A program made the position numbers and the translations under genes. 64,000 nucleotides of DNA from Apostichopus japonicus (Eukaryota > Echinodermata > Holothuroidea > Aspidochirotida > Stichopodidae). Shown here piece by piece: positions 34,790 to 47,300 of the stretch; position 1 is the first letter of the stretch; the number at the start of each line of letters is the position of its first letter. Location of the stretch: the NCBI RefSeq assembly GCF_037975245.1, contig NC_092572.1, positions 13,520,269-13,584,268 on the forward strand. Reading direction: 5' to 3'. The notes beneath the pieces are model-generated. The model did not search any database and was not told the origin of the DNA. It saw only the letters and a program-made list of their open reading frames with translations.

Positions 34790-35080
34790 TATCATTATAA
34801 GTTGAGGTTAAATCTCTATATTTTGCATTAAAACGAATTTGGGGAAGATTGTGACTTAATATTAAGCAGTAAGAATTCCATGTGATGCTTGTACGATGAT
34901 GAAGGCTGTATTTTCCTACATTGTTGCAAATGCGATTAGGGCGTAGACATTATATGTGCCGTGAGTTATATTTGCGAATGGCACGGTTGTGAACAAGGAT
35001 ATTGTCGACTGCAGGTGGGACCTGTCCATGAATAGTTCTATATGCAATTGTGGCTAAATGTATTTTTATTAAATCCGGAA
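34790..35080 (-). mobile_element. LINE ORF2 C-terminal remnant
   Basis: On the minus strand it reads IAYRTIHGQVPPAVDNIL, then RKYNSRH, and NVGKYSLHHRTSITWNSYCL. The order (short-lived 'IHG..P', then Y..R, then GK.S...R....WN) is a pattern I associate with the end of LINE reverse-transcriptase ORFs. Stops are present. The clade is not assigned. Confidence 0.45.
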
Positions 35081-37304
35081 GCTTGTTGATTGTCTAGAAA
35101 AAAGCTTTTAAACATATTATAAATGGTTAATGCATGTATTCCACGGTGGTTATACGTTTCAGGGCACTCTCAGTCTGTATCACGCTCGCTCCAGGGCAAT
35201 GCTTCTATCATTACCCGGGAAGTGCAAATACCAAGACGGTGGAAACCTTTAATCAGTCTGTTTCTCTGTACACCTGTCTATGGACACCATTGTGTGATGA
35301 AATTGTATCACGTCTCTTACATCGATATCAAAATGGTTTAAAAATGGTAGAGATGATCAATAAACATTTTACATGAATATGACAAGGTTAATTTTAAAAA
35401 GATATTTAAATATGATTTAAACTTATTTTTTGCAGTCTGTAAGACACGTAACTGGCAATTTTGAAAATGGGGAAAATGAAAAGTTTGAATTGTTTTGAAC
35501 TTCACAGGAGAAACAGAGAATATGGTGTTTTCCCTGATACCAACATCTTCAGAAGTGGAAAAAAATGATAGAAAGGGTTACAACTCAGCTAATGAAACAG
35601 TAAATCAGCTTGGTGTCATCTTGAATTTATCATCTGTAATATCTTATATCTGCTTGGAAATATTCCCTTTGGCTATGTTTTACACCTCACTATTCCATAT
35701 TTCAAATTAATAAAAAAAAACTCATTGGTTACATTATCAAAACTAAAATGCACTCTGCATTCTGTGTACCCTCATTTTGATCACTGGTATTTCATCTATT
35801 TAGGCAAAATCTTCTTTGTTAATGTTTTTTAAAGTTACAATGAATTCAGTACCTCAGTAGCAGAATAACTTGATTTTGGACTAAGAATATTGTTTAACAG
35901 TTGGGGGTACTTCTGCAGCAGATCTTTTGAAAACTCATTGGGTGATTTCTCACAAAAAAAGAAACAGCTTATATTTTAATAGTGATCTTGCTTAACCCTC
36001 TTTGACAGGAGACTTCAGTTTGTCTCACAGTTAGAAAACGACTGATACTGCATGATGAATGATAAAAAAACATTGTTTTAAGGTGGAATTGAAATTGAAA
36101 GTATTGCCTCCAAAATGATATTGAGATTGGCTAAATACAATCCTATGTCTCTACAACCTGCGTGATGACGTCTTAAAGTAAGGAATGTTTGAAAAATAAA
36201 CACATGCAATATATTTCATTGTAAGTCAATTAAATTAAGCAGTTGTGATAAAGTGTAATTGTTTAGCTGGCAAAGGTACATTGCAGTAACATAAACACTC
36301 TGATCTATCATCCATCTATATATGTAGTTATGGATACTTTAATATTACTTTTATACAGTTAACATATCAGCTTATGCGCATTTGTGGTATTCCCTTCTAA
36401 CAGGAACGGTTTACATTGCATACTTCTTCTTTTACTTAGGAGGTGTCTGACTTTTATGAATATATGAAGACTAACAACAACAAAAACACCAAAGCAATTA
36501 CTTGTGTGCAGGGGAAGTCGGCTGACTCCATTTGAAACCTATATTATAATAAAACGCAATGCACTCCACAAGCCATCACTCGCGAAAGCAATTGATTTTT
36601 TCTTTAATTAAGGCCATGTATATTTTTGACATTGAGTACTAACCAATGTGTAAGACTACATGTCAGCTATTGCAGGTTGTTGTATATGACTTCACTGAGG
36701 AAATCATCCTATGTTCCATTTGAAATCTTCGGGCATTCATCGCATCAGACTCAAAGTAATATTCATGTTAATAAGCAAGCCTGTTATATTCACTATTATA
36801 GTGATATGGGCTTTATTTACCATACTTGTTGCCAAAAAACTATATATATAGACAATTATATATTTTAGTCATAATTAATATAAAATTGGTGATGCTACAG
36901 AGTGTCTAAAATTGAGACTACCACTCTGTTTCACATTAAATGTTGAGTAAAGCATAAACATTACTTGGAACGTGCTTGAATTGATATATTGTAAAATACT
37001 TTTGGTATAAAATTAGTGCATTAAAACATGTTCAATGTGTTAATTTGCGACTGTTGGCCAACGCTGCATATGTGATCTCCCTGTCTCAGTAGATGACGAG
37101 CCCACTGTCCCAAATCGTTTTCAAAATTGGAGCAAAATTCAGCAAGGTAACCCATAAAAATAATACAATAAAGAATAAGGAAGCACGATCTTCTCTCTGA
37201 CACTCCGTAACGCCATTTCCCACATTTAAATAATATAAGGCCAGGTAAACGCTAAGCTTCATATGGGCTTTGAAATACATTTCGATGAACGAGTAATTCA
37301 ACTT

Positions 37305-37415
37305 CGAAATTTTACGTGCATTAAATTTACTTCAAGAGAAGCAACCTTTTAAGCTGAAATTCTCGTGATCCGCAGCAGCGCTTGAAATACATTCCAGAGA
37401 ACTAGAATTTGTGTT
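37305..37415 (+). repeat. Dispersed repeat, copy 2 of 3
   Basis: 'gcttgaaatacattccagag' and the preceding ttcaagagaa/aagctgaa order match 11770-11885 and 63165-63290. Confidence 0.65.
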
Positions 37416-37469
37416 TCATAATAATGTGCTTTCATGCTGTAACGTTGATACCAGAAATCAGAAAAATGT

Positions 37470-37583
37470 ATGTTATATTATGTTGTGTTATCTTGTGTTG
37501 TGCAATGTTGTGTTGTGCAATGTTGTGTTGTGCTGTGTTATGTTATGTCATGCAATGTCATGTCATGTCATGTTATGCTATGT
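37470..37583 (+). repeat. Degenerate pentanucleotide microsatellite
   Basis: Runs of tgttg, tgtta, tgtca and tgcaa units form an open frame rich in cysteine (CCVILCCAMLCC). That frame is an artefact of the repeat. Confidence 0.9.
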
Positions 37584-39689
37584 TAAATAATAATGCTTCA
37601 GAGAGCTTGGCTTCTGGACCCTTACTGGCGCCCTCAGATACATTCCACAGAATGGATAAATTAAATTTCTTTAGCATTAGATATTATCATAGAATTTCGA
37701 TAAAATATATTCTAAATCATCTCTTATTGTGGGTGAGTTTTCAATTTTGATTGTACAGTTAGAAAATGAACTTGGTGAGGTTATGAGGAAATTGCTTGTT
37801 ATTAGTGGACTTCAGTAATTAAAGATGCAGTTCAAGAGATGTTTTGTTATCATAATAACGCGATAAGTTTATGGGAACCTTGCGAAGTTAACATCAACTT
37901 TAAATCTGTGTTTTTTTATTTCAAATCGAATGCTGCATAAGTGTAATGAGCTAGATTACCTGAAACTATATTGTCTACCGTATACTAATATACAAAGTGG
38001 ACGTCTGAGTATGATAAAAATGCAAAAAGTAATGGTAGATTAATATCATATGGTCGTCCGATAACATCACCGTTACTCCACCTGTCTCTGCACTATCTTT
38101 TCCGGCCAATTTATGTATGTATTATACATTTGTTATAACTTAGACTTGTATTGTTCTGCGCTCTTGATGAGATTTGCGACTTCTGATTGATTCATTTTCC
38201 CGTAATGAAGGCAACGATGTGAGTACGAGACCATAGCTTATACAAACTGTCGGTGCGGTTGCAGCCCCATTGGGGGCGACCAAAGTCATATTTTGTTTAA
38301 GATTCCGGACCGTTTGATCTTCAGGCCGAATTTACATGTACATCGGTTGGGCTGCCAGGATAATTCCTTCAACATGATCCTACGAGTGAATTGAAGTAAT
38401 TTGAAACATAAGCCGACTGGGTCTAGATTTTCGGTAGGACAGAATGAGAGCCCATTCTTCAAAGAAGAACGTTGGTGTTTACTCAGGGTCACAGTGGCAA
38501 GGTTTTCGATGTTGTTGTCTTTCTGTAGTATACTTTAGACGAACGTCGTCTAGAAAATGTCAGAAGATAACCGGATGACCGATTCTGTTTAAATGTTCAG
38601 TGTAAGATCCTCGTCAGTCAGTTTTCTAAGCTTAAAAATATTTTACTGTAAACATTCTATCAGTGTAGAATTTCGAATATATTACTAACAAAGGAAGACC
38701 GAGTAGATGCCGAATTTTTCACAGGGTGTATCTTTACAAGTATTCACTTGGACATATACATTAATTTCTTAAGGTACAGCTGTTTGGCTTAAGCAACATT
38801 TCAAGCAGCATGGCGTAGTGTATACAGGGCAAACAACAACTTATCCGTTTTGCGTGTGAAATAGGTAAAGAATAATGGGTTGACGGTATCCTTTCGGAAT
38901 GTCAATTTGTTTACACTACGTAAGGAAGACAACTTGTGCTAGTGTGTTGTGTAGCTCTTCAAATACTCTTTTTTTCATGCAGTGTATGAGAATCCAATCG
39001 GTGACATCAAACCACTGGCTTGTTACTTTGTTCTCTATTGCACTACCTCATAAGGTGTAAAGTTGAATACACGTCAACTCGTTGAGTGGCGGTGCTTTTC
39101 GGCAGCTTTCCTTGAACCGGTTTATGTTGAATAGTCTGGTGTTGGCCTGAAAAATAAATTAATTGCTTTATAATAGTAAATGTAATAGTAACAGTATACT
39201 TTCAGTGAATGAGCATGCTTAAACTGTTTTCTCGCAGTTATGTGTAATAAATAAAGATACACACATTGCAGTCGCTGCTGACGTAGGTTGGAAAATATTA
39301 GAAACTTGTGGATGCTTGTGATACATTCGCTGTTTCCATTATCACGTACACCACTTAACACAAACTGTATTACCATCAAGGGTACTTTCCAGTTTTGTAG
39401 AACAAATGGATCCGGTGCCATTGTTATATTTCATTCGGACTTGAACTGGAAATGTTTTCTACAAGGTCAGTTAAAACTTAGACATTTATACTTACGCTAT
39501 ATTAAAATATATAGGCTCCTTCCAAGTTCCACTTTTGAGCTCCAAGAATTTTTCGTCCCTCACTCCATCCCCAGAAAGAATTCTTGAAACTGCAAAATAA
39601 ATGCATCGAGATCAATCTGAGATTTTATTCTACATGGCTGCTTTCAATAACTCAGAAAGTTAAAATCACTTGTGTGAAAATTGGGATCA

Positions 39690-39843
39690 TATCACTTATA
39701 CATTACATAAGAGAGCAATACCAATGCTTGAAGAAAAGGATGAAAAGCCAGGCAAATAAGCAATCATTATTCCTGTCGCAAATGATAAAACTCGCTGCAG
39801 ATCTGCAGCTTTGGTTTCCTTTGAGTTTGAAAATGAGTTGTAT
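39690..39843 (+). pseudogene. Tyrosine-kinase hinge/helix-E remnant (copy B)
   Basis: The frame reads ISLIHYIREQYQCLKKRMK, then NKQSLFLSQMIKLAADLQ. It aligns with the copy-1 fragment GTLRDMLMSQYQEARKS...LLYLSCEAA (shared .QYQ after helix D, and the hydrophobic helix E). This is consistent with the kinase region between hinge and catalytic loop. Position relative to the duplicated upstream block supports the call; the similarity alone is weak. Confidence 0.4.
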
Positions 39844-39850
39844 TAGCACT

Positions 39851-41132
39851 TAGAGTTAAGATATATCAACACCTACAGCAGGAGAAAAGTTTATGCTTAA
39901 ATACAGCAAATTCCGGGAGTAAATTTGGGATGACTTTGTAAAGTGTATGTAACAACCTAATGATGAAACGGTTTCAGCTTTCCCAAGTAAACGTCTAGAT
40001 TGTATATATTGTTACATATTTCAAACAATATAGGATACACACGTGTTCCAGCCATTTACCTTTAGACATACAAAAAATGATTGCATCATTGTCGTATGAG
40101 GTGATGGCAAAGGCAGTACAATTGTTTACAAATTATATTATTTTGCTCTTCAAAACTAAGCCGCAATGTTATTGAATACTTCGCCCACTCTCGGCATTCA
40201 CTACTCTCGGATCACAAGAATTAATAGTTTGCAATGTGCTCTTTTGCCTTTATTGTAATAGCAAACACATTGTAGCACAAGAAAACATACAATTAACGTC
40301 TGATAATTGTAAAAATGTACTTACTCTTTATATGTTTCAAATGTTCTGCGTCTTGGTATTTGGAACCAACCATTTCAGGAACATTGCATCTTACAAATAT
40401 AATAATGAATGAGAATAACAATCTCTGTAAATGGGATCGTGTTTACCGGATATTCAAAATACCAATAAAGTCATGATACATCATCTGGCTACTGTGTACA
40501 TGTGGTTGTAATGGGACTGCAATTACAATAATCATTACTTTAATCGGTTGTTGTGTTATTCCAGTGGCAGCTGATATTGCTAATATTTGAAATATGTAAA
40601 TGTTCTACTCTGTAAGCTAAAAATCCCATATCCAGATTTCGTTCTAAACGCTAGTTTGAGTTGTTTGAATGTCGGCCTTTTTTCGGAGAAACCAAGGCTT
40701 CCTTCCTCTATTAAGTCAATCATAGGAGGTGGTCTGCTCAAGTGTAATCAAGGCAATACAATCCAAAAACTTCACCTTTTTAGTTATTTGGTTAATGTTT
40801 TTAATGTTTCCTTGAAATGTATGCATTTAGAAATGTTTGCTTAGTGGCAGATGTTATTATCATTTATAATTCCAACACTATGCAACTGCTTTGTAAGAAT
40901 ATATGTTTCTCATTGTGAAAAGGTTTTATATTACAGGGAGTAACACAAAATTATATCAATATCACTGATGACATTGCTATATTTGATGTAGCTAAATACA
41001 TTAATCAAAGAGCTTCAAGTTTTACTTCAACGATACAAACACTAATAGAATGTTCTTTTAATCCAGGCTGGTTGAAATTTAAATTGAACGATTAACACGC
41101 ATAAGGAGTGTCCCTTTTAGCAATAATGATTA
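39851..41132. other. No assigned gene; one exon-like stretch on the plus strand
   Basis: 40617-40790 has an open frame after a taag (LKIPYPDFVLNASLSCLNVG and later IGGGLLKCNQGNTIQKLHLF) with leucine-rich character. It is not recognised and lies on the opposite strand to the NACHT gene. Confidence 0.3.
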
Positions 41133-41336
41133 TTAAGTAAGTACTAAGTCCTCAAATAAATACCGAATCTGAGCTTTGACATTTGTTTTCGCCCACAGTA
41201 CGATAATCATTAGTAAGTCCTCTTTTTGTTCCAGATTGATGTCATATAACTCGATGATGTCAATCTCAGGCAACTTCAGCTGAAGCAGAAAATTCAATGG
41301 GCAGTCTGCACCGAATGACATAGCTTCAAATTTTAC
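41133..41336 (-). CDS. Terminal exon of the Ig-NACHT gene, leucine-rich
   Basis: The acceptor tttcgcag precedes VKFEAMSFGADCPLNFLLQL, then LPEIDIIELYDINLEQKEDL and a stop at 41135-41133. It enters at phase 0, matching the end of the NACHT exon. The alternating I/L pattern (EIDIIELYDINL) resembles one or two leucine-rich repeat strands, far shorter than the LRR arrays of typical NLRs. A donor inside it (gtactt near 41147) is weak, so I take it as the last exon. Confidence 0.55.
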   Translation of the reverse strand, partial: VKFEAMSFGADCPLNFLLQLKLPEIDIIELYDINLEQKEDLLMIIVLWAKTNVKAQIRYLFEDLVLT

Positions 41337-44300
41337 CTGCGAAATAGATGAGATAAGACATGAGTTCAGCCGTCTTTCTTTCTTATGTTCGTGAATCTCG
41401 AAACTGCTATCAATAAAATGATTGAAATAAGTGTTTTTCCACGTGTCATTATCGTGGTATAGCTTAGTGCATTTTATGTTATGGAATAGGCCATTTGAAG
41501 GAAAAAAAAGAGTTTAGAACGCATGTGACTAAGTATGATCAATTTTAAGAGAAAAACATTTTTCACTATGTCTTTTAAGTATGAAATAAATTTCCACTTT
41601 GAAACTGTCTGAAAAACTGCATAAGTAATAATTCATATTAAGGCGTATGTATTGGTACGAACGAGTTTTACGACGTGTGTCAAAGAGCGGTAATCGTACA
41701 AATGAATGATTAATTGGTAAGACCACGTTAGTTTGTACGGAAACATTAATACAATTTAAGAGCTAATATCGAATTTCCAGTCGCATGATGTGTAATATAT
41801 TGCATAAAGTACTGTAAATATTAAGTAAATCAATGACACTGCTTTTTATAATGACAATTGTTACTATGATTATGCCACTGAGGTATTTTCCTAGTAAAAT
41901 ATTTGTAAGTGTGTTTGCTTGATGATTATTCTGACAACAAATTGATCTATGTTTGTTATTTCTGAGTTTTTATCGGAAAGTTTTACAAACTTGCTTTATT
42001 ATTCTTAAACTGATGATACATTGAATTGCGTTCATAAATCTCCCAGATTTATATTTGAATAATTGTGAAACGTATTGCGTTTTGCATATATTTCGTTTGA
42101 GTGTTCAGAATCAATCGACAGATTACAGACAGATTAAAAAATTACCTATGTCTTATACAGTTTGCTCCAAATTAGGAATGCTATGGGCGTTTGGAGACTC
42201 GTGTTTGTGACTGGTAAAAACACGGGTTATGAAGATAGCAAAGCCGTTACTTACATTTGAGCCTAAACACTTAACAATAAAGAGTTTGAACGAATTTTGA
42301 TGATATCGCTCATCTAAGCGCACGACTTTCATGTTTGGAAGCAACGAGCACTTCTGCTGAAGAGTAAACGGTTTGACAGATTCTTCATTATTTTCCATAT
42401 CAAGAGTATCCTCATCGTTTTCCGATTCGAAGATGCAATCTGCTAACGTATTCCAGCATTCATATTTTCATAAGTATTCCAATGTTTTGTCTCTCATCTT
42501 CTTAGAAATGCCGCATACGAACCGCAATATTCGGGAGATTCTTATATTTTCGTCTGGCTGGTTGGCTTTTAATGCGCGTAAGATCTTGTCTAAAATATCT
42601 AAATCCTCTGAAACAATGTATTCCGCAATACAAACCTCTTGAATATAATCATGAGAGAACACATTGTAGTCAGATTTTGACACGCCAACTTTCTTCAACC
42701 CTTTGATAGGTTTTATGTATCCAATTGATTGAGCCATTTCTATTTCATGGGCTTCAAGACTTGCTTCGTTAAGATCAAAGTTCACAATCGATTGACTTAT
42801 ATCATAATTTAAAGATGCTTTCGCGAGTTTCATTCGTAACGGTTGTATCTCACTTAACATAGCTTCGTTACCCGGCTTCTCCAGGAACCTTCTGTCGAGG
42901 CAACTAATGACTGAAGTAACTAATGAAGACATCTTGTTGATGTTCAACTCATTGATTGCCCCATTAATTTTGAGTAACTTTGATACTACGATATGTATAA
43001 ACATGACAATAAACAACGGTGTGTCTTTAAAGTCTTTCACTAAATCATTTTGATTTAAAGTATGAATTGTTTTTTCTTTTAAGTCTGCATATATTTCATC
43101 AATTCCTTGCTTTTTTGGTTTACTTCTTGATGCATCAGTTAAATCATCGTTATGTAGTGTTTTCGTTGGTGTGATGCGTTTGTAATACTCCAGTGTTTTA
43201 CCGACGTATGTTTTAATCTCGTTTGTATTGAATCCTAAAATCTCTACTTTAACGTATGGTTGTTTGTAAATGCACTTTGACTGATCTATCTTATGTGATG
43301 TAACCCATAACCTTAAATGTGGGTATTGATTCAACATGGACTCGTTCAATAAACGTTTAATTGGAATATCACCAGGTGAGACAACATGTGTACTGCTAGT
43401 ATTTTCTTGTTGGCTAATTTCGTCTAATCCATCCAGCAGTAGATGACATTTACCTTTCAGTATAATGTCACACAGTTGTTCACGTGAGATATTCATATCT
43501 TCTGGGAAAGTTTTATGTAATTGTTCTCCAATACCGGCAGTAATGTCGACTCCTGTCAGTGGCAGGATAAAAAGTGTGTCTTTTTTCTTTTCCTTTAGTT
43601 TCTTCTTTGACCACTGACAGGCTAGATACTGACGAAGTGATGTCTTTCCATGACCAATGTCTGCAATAAACAGCGCCCTCTTTATTTGTTTAGAGACCTT
43701 TGGATCCAGCAATGATTTGCTTGTCTTGGTTTTTGTGGGGCTACTGTCATAAGTAACATTACAAATAGTTTCAGTGTAGAGTTCATCGATGAGAACCTTC
43801 TCTCCCCATGGCAGTGGTTTTATGTAGCTCATCGACTGATATCGATCTCGAAGATGATTCATCAACTTGTCCATTTGTACTTAAAACAAGAAGAGTCACA
43901 AAAGTAAAGTTTATTCTTAAGTTTCATCAAAATTATTGGGCAAAAAATAAGTGTTAAGACATTAACTTTGGTTAATAAAAATATGATAAATTTGTTTATA
44001 AGTTAATTCGTTTTTTAAAAGAGTATTTGAATTAGTCATGTAATTTCATTTACATATTACACGATTTTTGTAGCATTTTCTTAAAGGGACGATTCCCTAG
44101 TGTTGCTTGGTTTGTCTTTACATGTCAGGAGAAAATATATAGTTGTCAAGACTGAATAATACACTACATCATTACCTTCTGATAAAGGCGAAGACTGTGT
44201 AACAAGAGGTTCTGTATCACGCTGTGGAAGATCATAACATGACAGTTAAATGTTAATGATTAAAAATTGAGCTGTTGCATAAGAAATGGCGATTCGTGTA

Positions 44301-47300
44301 CTTGAATATTTAGCAACGATTCTATTGGACAAGACGCAATTACCATTTTTGGGGGATTATAATGAAAACACATATGTGATCAACACGTATATACTCTAAA
44401 AGAACTAAAATCCATCTCAATTATGCATCTGCAACAAGTTACATCGTACATTATTTGTATTGTTTAATTTTTCAAAATTAATTATGTTTTGTGTATAGTA
44501 TAATTCAACATTGTAATAAAGAATTATTCCTTAAACTCAAGGAACGCTTACGGAAGGTCTGAAATATCATAATATGAATAGTAAGCACTATTAATACTGA
44601 ACATACCAATTGAATGTCACTCTCTTGACGTTCCTTTTTGGAGTTGTCATTCCTTACTAAAACAGAAAAGTGTTTACAAAATATTTTTTAAATTGAAAGA
44701 AAACATCATATCACGAGATTCTATTTCAGAAGGTATTGATACCGTTGAGTTACGTTCGGACAATGTGCAATATATGTCATCAGTAATGCGTTGGGTCTGC
44801 TGATATTTGAATTCACTCACTATTCTAGAATGTCAAATTAGCTTTATAATAATCAGGGTACAAGTGTATGGAAATTAATGTTCGCCCAAAATTAAGATAA
44901 TATGAAAACTATACGATATAACATATGCACAACTATTAACATAACAGCAGAACAAGGATATAATTTCATTGTCTGACATGCGAATATGTTAACCTGCTGA
45001 TTAAAGCTGGTTAAAATAGAGAATTGACAGCTATGGGAAATCACTATCTCGAGGCCTTTTAACATGTAAAGGTAGCTAAAATTTCCCCCAAAATGGTCAA
45101 ACCACTAATAATCATCCGTATGGGAGTACGCAGTCAGAAAATCTAGAGAAAGCAAGCGCACTGAGTAAGTGGCAAAGCTATGAGCAGTTCTAATGAGCAC
45201 CCAAAATGAAGTATTTACATACCCCATTCATAGTTTTGGCTTGAACAATATTTTTTTTTTTTTTTCATCTTGCTAATCTTGTTGGCCGGGTATCACAATT
45301 TTCAGGTTTTTCTGTTGAGGACAGTAGTTTTTCAATTGTTATATTTGGAGTGGGTACAATTTATTTGAACGTTTCCTTGTCGGTATTTGTCATGCTGCTG
45401 TCTTGAGCCACTCTCCAGATTACTATCAGTATCGTACTTCAGTGGCTGGCCGTGCAACGATTTAAAACTTAGAACAATGAACTTTTTTTTTTAATTTCAT
45501 GGTTTTAATGACGATGAAAGTATATCCAGTTGTGTACACTGATATTGAATATGCGTATACAGGAAAGCTAGATTTTCAAATAGCTATTGACTTCTGCTAG
45601 ATAGTTTGGAGCACATCAATAGATGTCAGAAATAGGAATTACAATTTTTTATTTATGATTTGCAAATAATACATCATTACCTTCCGATAATTCCGATGGA
45701 TGTGCAAGAAGGGGTTTTGTTACATCCTGTGGACGCTAATAATATTAAAATTTTAAAATTTTAACGATTACAATTGACATGTCGCATGAAAAACGACGAT
45801 TCGTGTACTTTAATATATAGCAATACAAGTCAGATTCATGCGACGAGACGAAATTACCATCGGGGAATATAAATGAAACAATTATGTAATCAACACGTTG
45901 CTACGCTGGAAGAGCCAAGAACTATCTCAATATAAATTTGTAACAAGTTAAATCTGGCATCATTTGTATTGTTAAATTTATCCACAATTGTTCCGTAACT
46001 ATGTTTGTGAATATTATATATAATTCAAACATTGTAAGAAAGCAATATTTGCATAACCCAAGGAACCCTTATAGAAAATCTGATATTAATATGAATATTC
46101 GGTACTATTTATACTAAACATACCAATTCGGTGCCACTCTCTTGGTGTTCCTTTGTGGAGTTGTCATTCCTTACTAAAACAGAAAAGTGTTTCCAAAATA
46201 CATTTCTTTTAAATTGAAAGAAAACATCAATTCATGATATTCCCCTCAGAAGGTATTAATACTGTTATTGGATATGCGTATACAGGGAAGCAAGATTTTC
46301 AAATAGCTATTGACTTCTGCTTGAGATTTTGGAGCCCATCAATATATGTCAGAAATTGGAATTACTCTTTTTTATTTATGATGTGCAAATAATAAACTTC
46401 AGAAAGGAACTGAATATGGACATTGAGTATTAATGACAACATATTCACATGTTGCATAAAAAAAAAAACATTACGCGGCATTTCCATTCCATAAAATGTG
46501 TCTCACCGTGGAATTAACATTAACAATAACTAACATTCGCGCTCAAAAGACCTAAATTATTAAACAAATAAATCGCATGTACATATATTGACGTCTTTCT
46601 TACCTTTTTTACATACAGTAAAACAAACAGTAACCACCAAACATATCATTACCGCTATTCCGACGGAGACTGCAACAATTATTACCAATCTAAAACCATC
46701 GAGAAATACAGGTACTTCTTCATCCTTTACTGTGGAATCAGTGTGTGTGTCGGTGGTTTGAATGCAAGGCGCTACGAATAAATACATAAAAAAGTTTGAG
46801 TTTTCAGCGTCTCCTTATTAATATCTCATTGTATACATTCATGCTTTGCCACTGAAGTGAAAAAAATTATAATGCATTTCAATTTGTTAATAAACCTACT
46901 GCAAAATGAACAACACACTGTCTTAAAGCCCTGTTAGTTTCGGTGGCACTTGATATGCAAACTTAGATTATCTTTTTCCAACCATTTCCAACCAGTTCTC
47001 CGCCTGGCTATACTTTATGATTGTATTATCGATCTCTTATATGCAGTACGTTGATAGCACATCCCTCCATCCTTGCTATTTGTAAATTGTTTTACTTTAA
47101 TGTGTATACAAAAATGTATATTAAAAGTGCTTAATATAATAACAAGTCTGCCATGGTATTATGCATAAACATAGTAAACATATTTTACAATTATGAAACA
47201 ATGGTGTGAACAAAACTATAACCTAAAAGACTATAAGATTTTGGATGGTTTTGTTAAATTATGATATAATGAAGGTTACCTGAATTTAGATCCATAGAAC

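Larger units (their letters stand above)
35495..39850 (+). repeat. Segmental duplication, copy B (tyrosine-kinase paralogue remnant)
   Basis: 35600-35880 and 38200-39270 match 60-1440. Between them lie about 2.3 kb of unmatched DNA (35880-38200), which contains a dispersed repeat (37305-37415) and a pentanucleotide repeat. An exon-like segment after an AG (35509-35600, GETENMVFSLIPTSSEVEK) precedes the duplicated part. A kinase fragment follows at 39690-39843 at roughly the same relative distance as in copy A. Confidence 0.65.

Noticed and set aside
37409-37750. Cysteine-rich open frame of 113 codons
   Set aside because: Produced by the tgttg/tgtta/tgtca repeat, with no splice context or homology.
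42373-42642. Plus-strand open frame opposite the NACHT exon
   Set aside because: Shadow of the coding strand.
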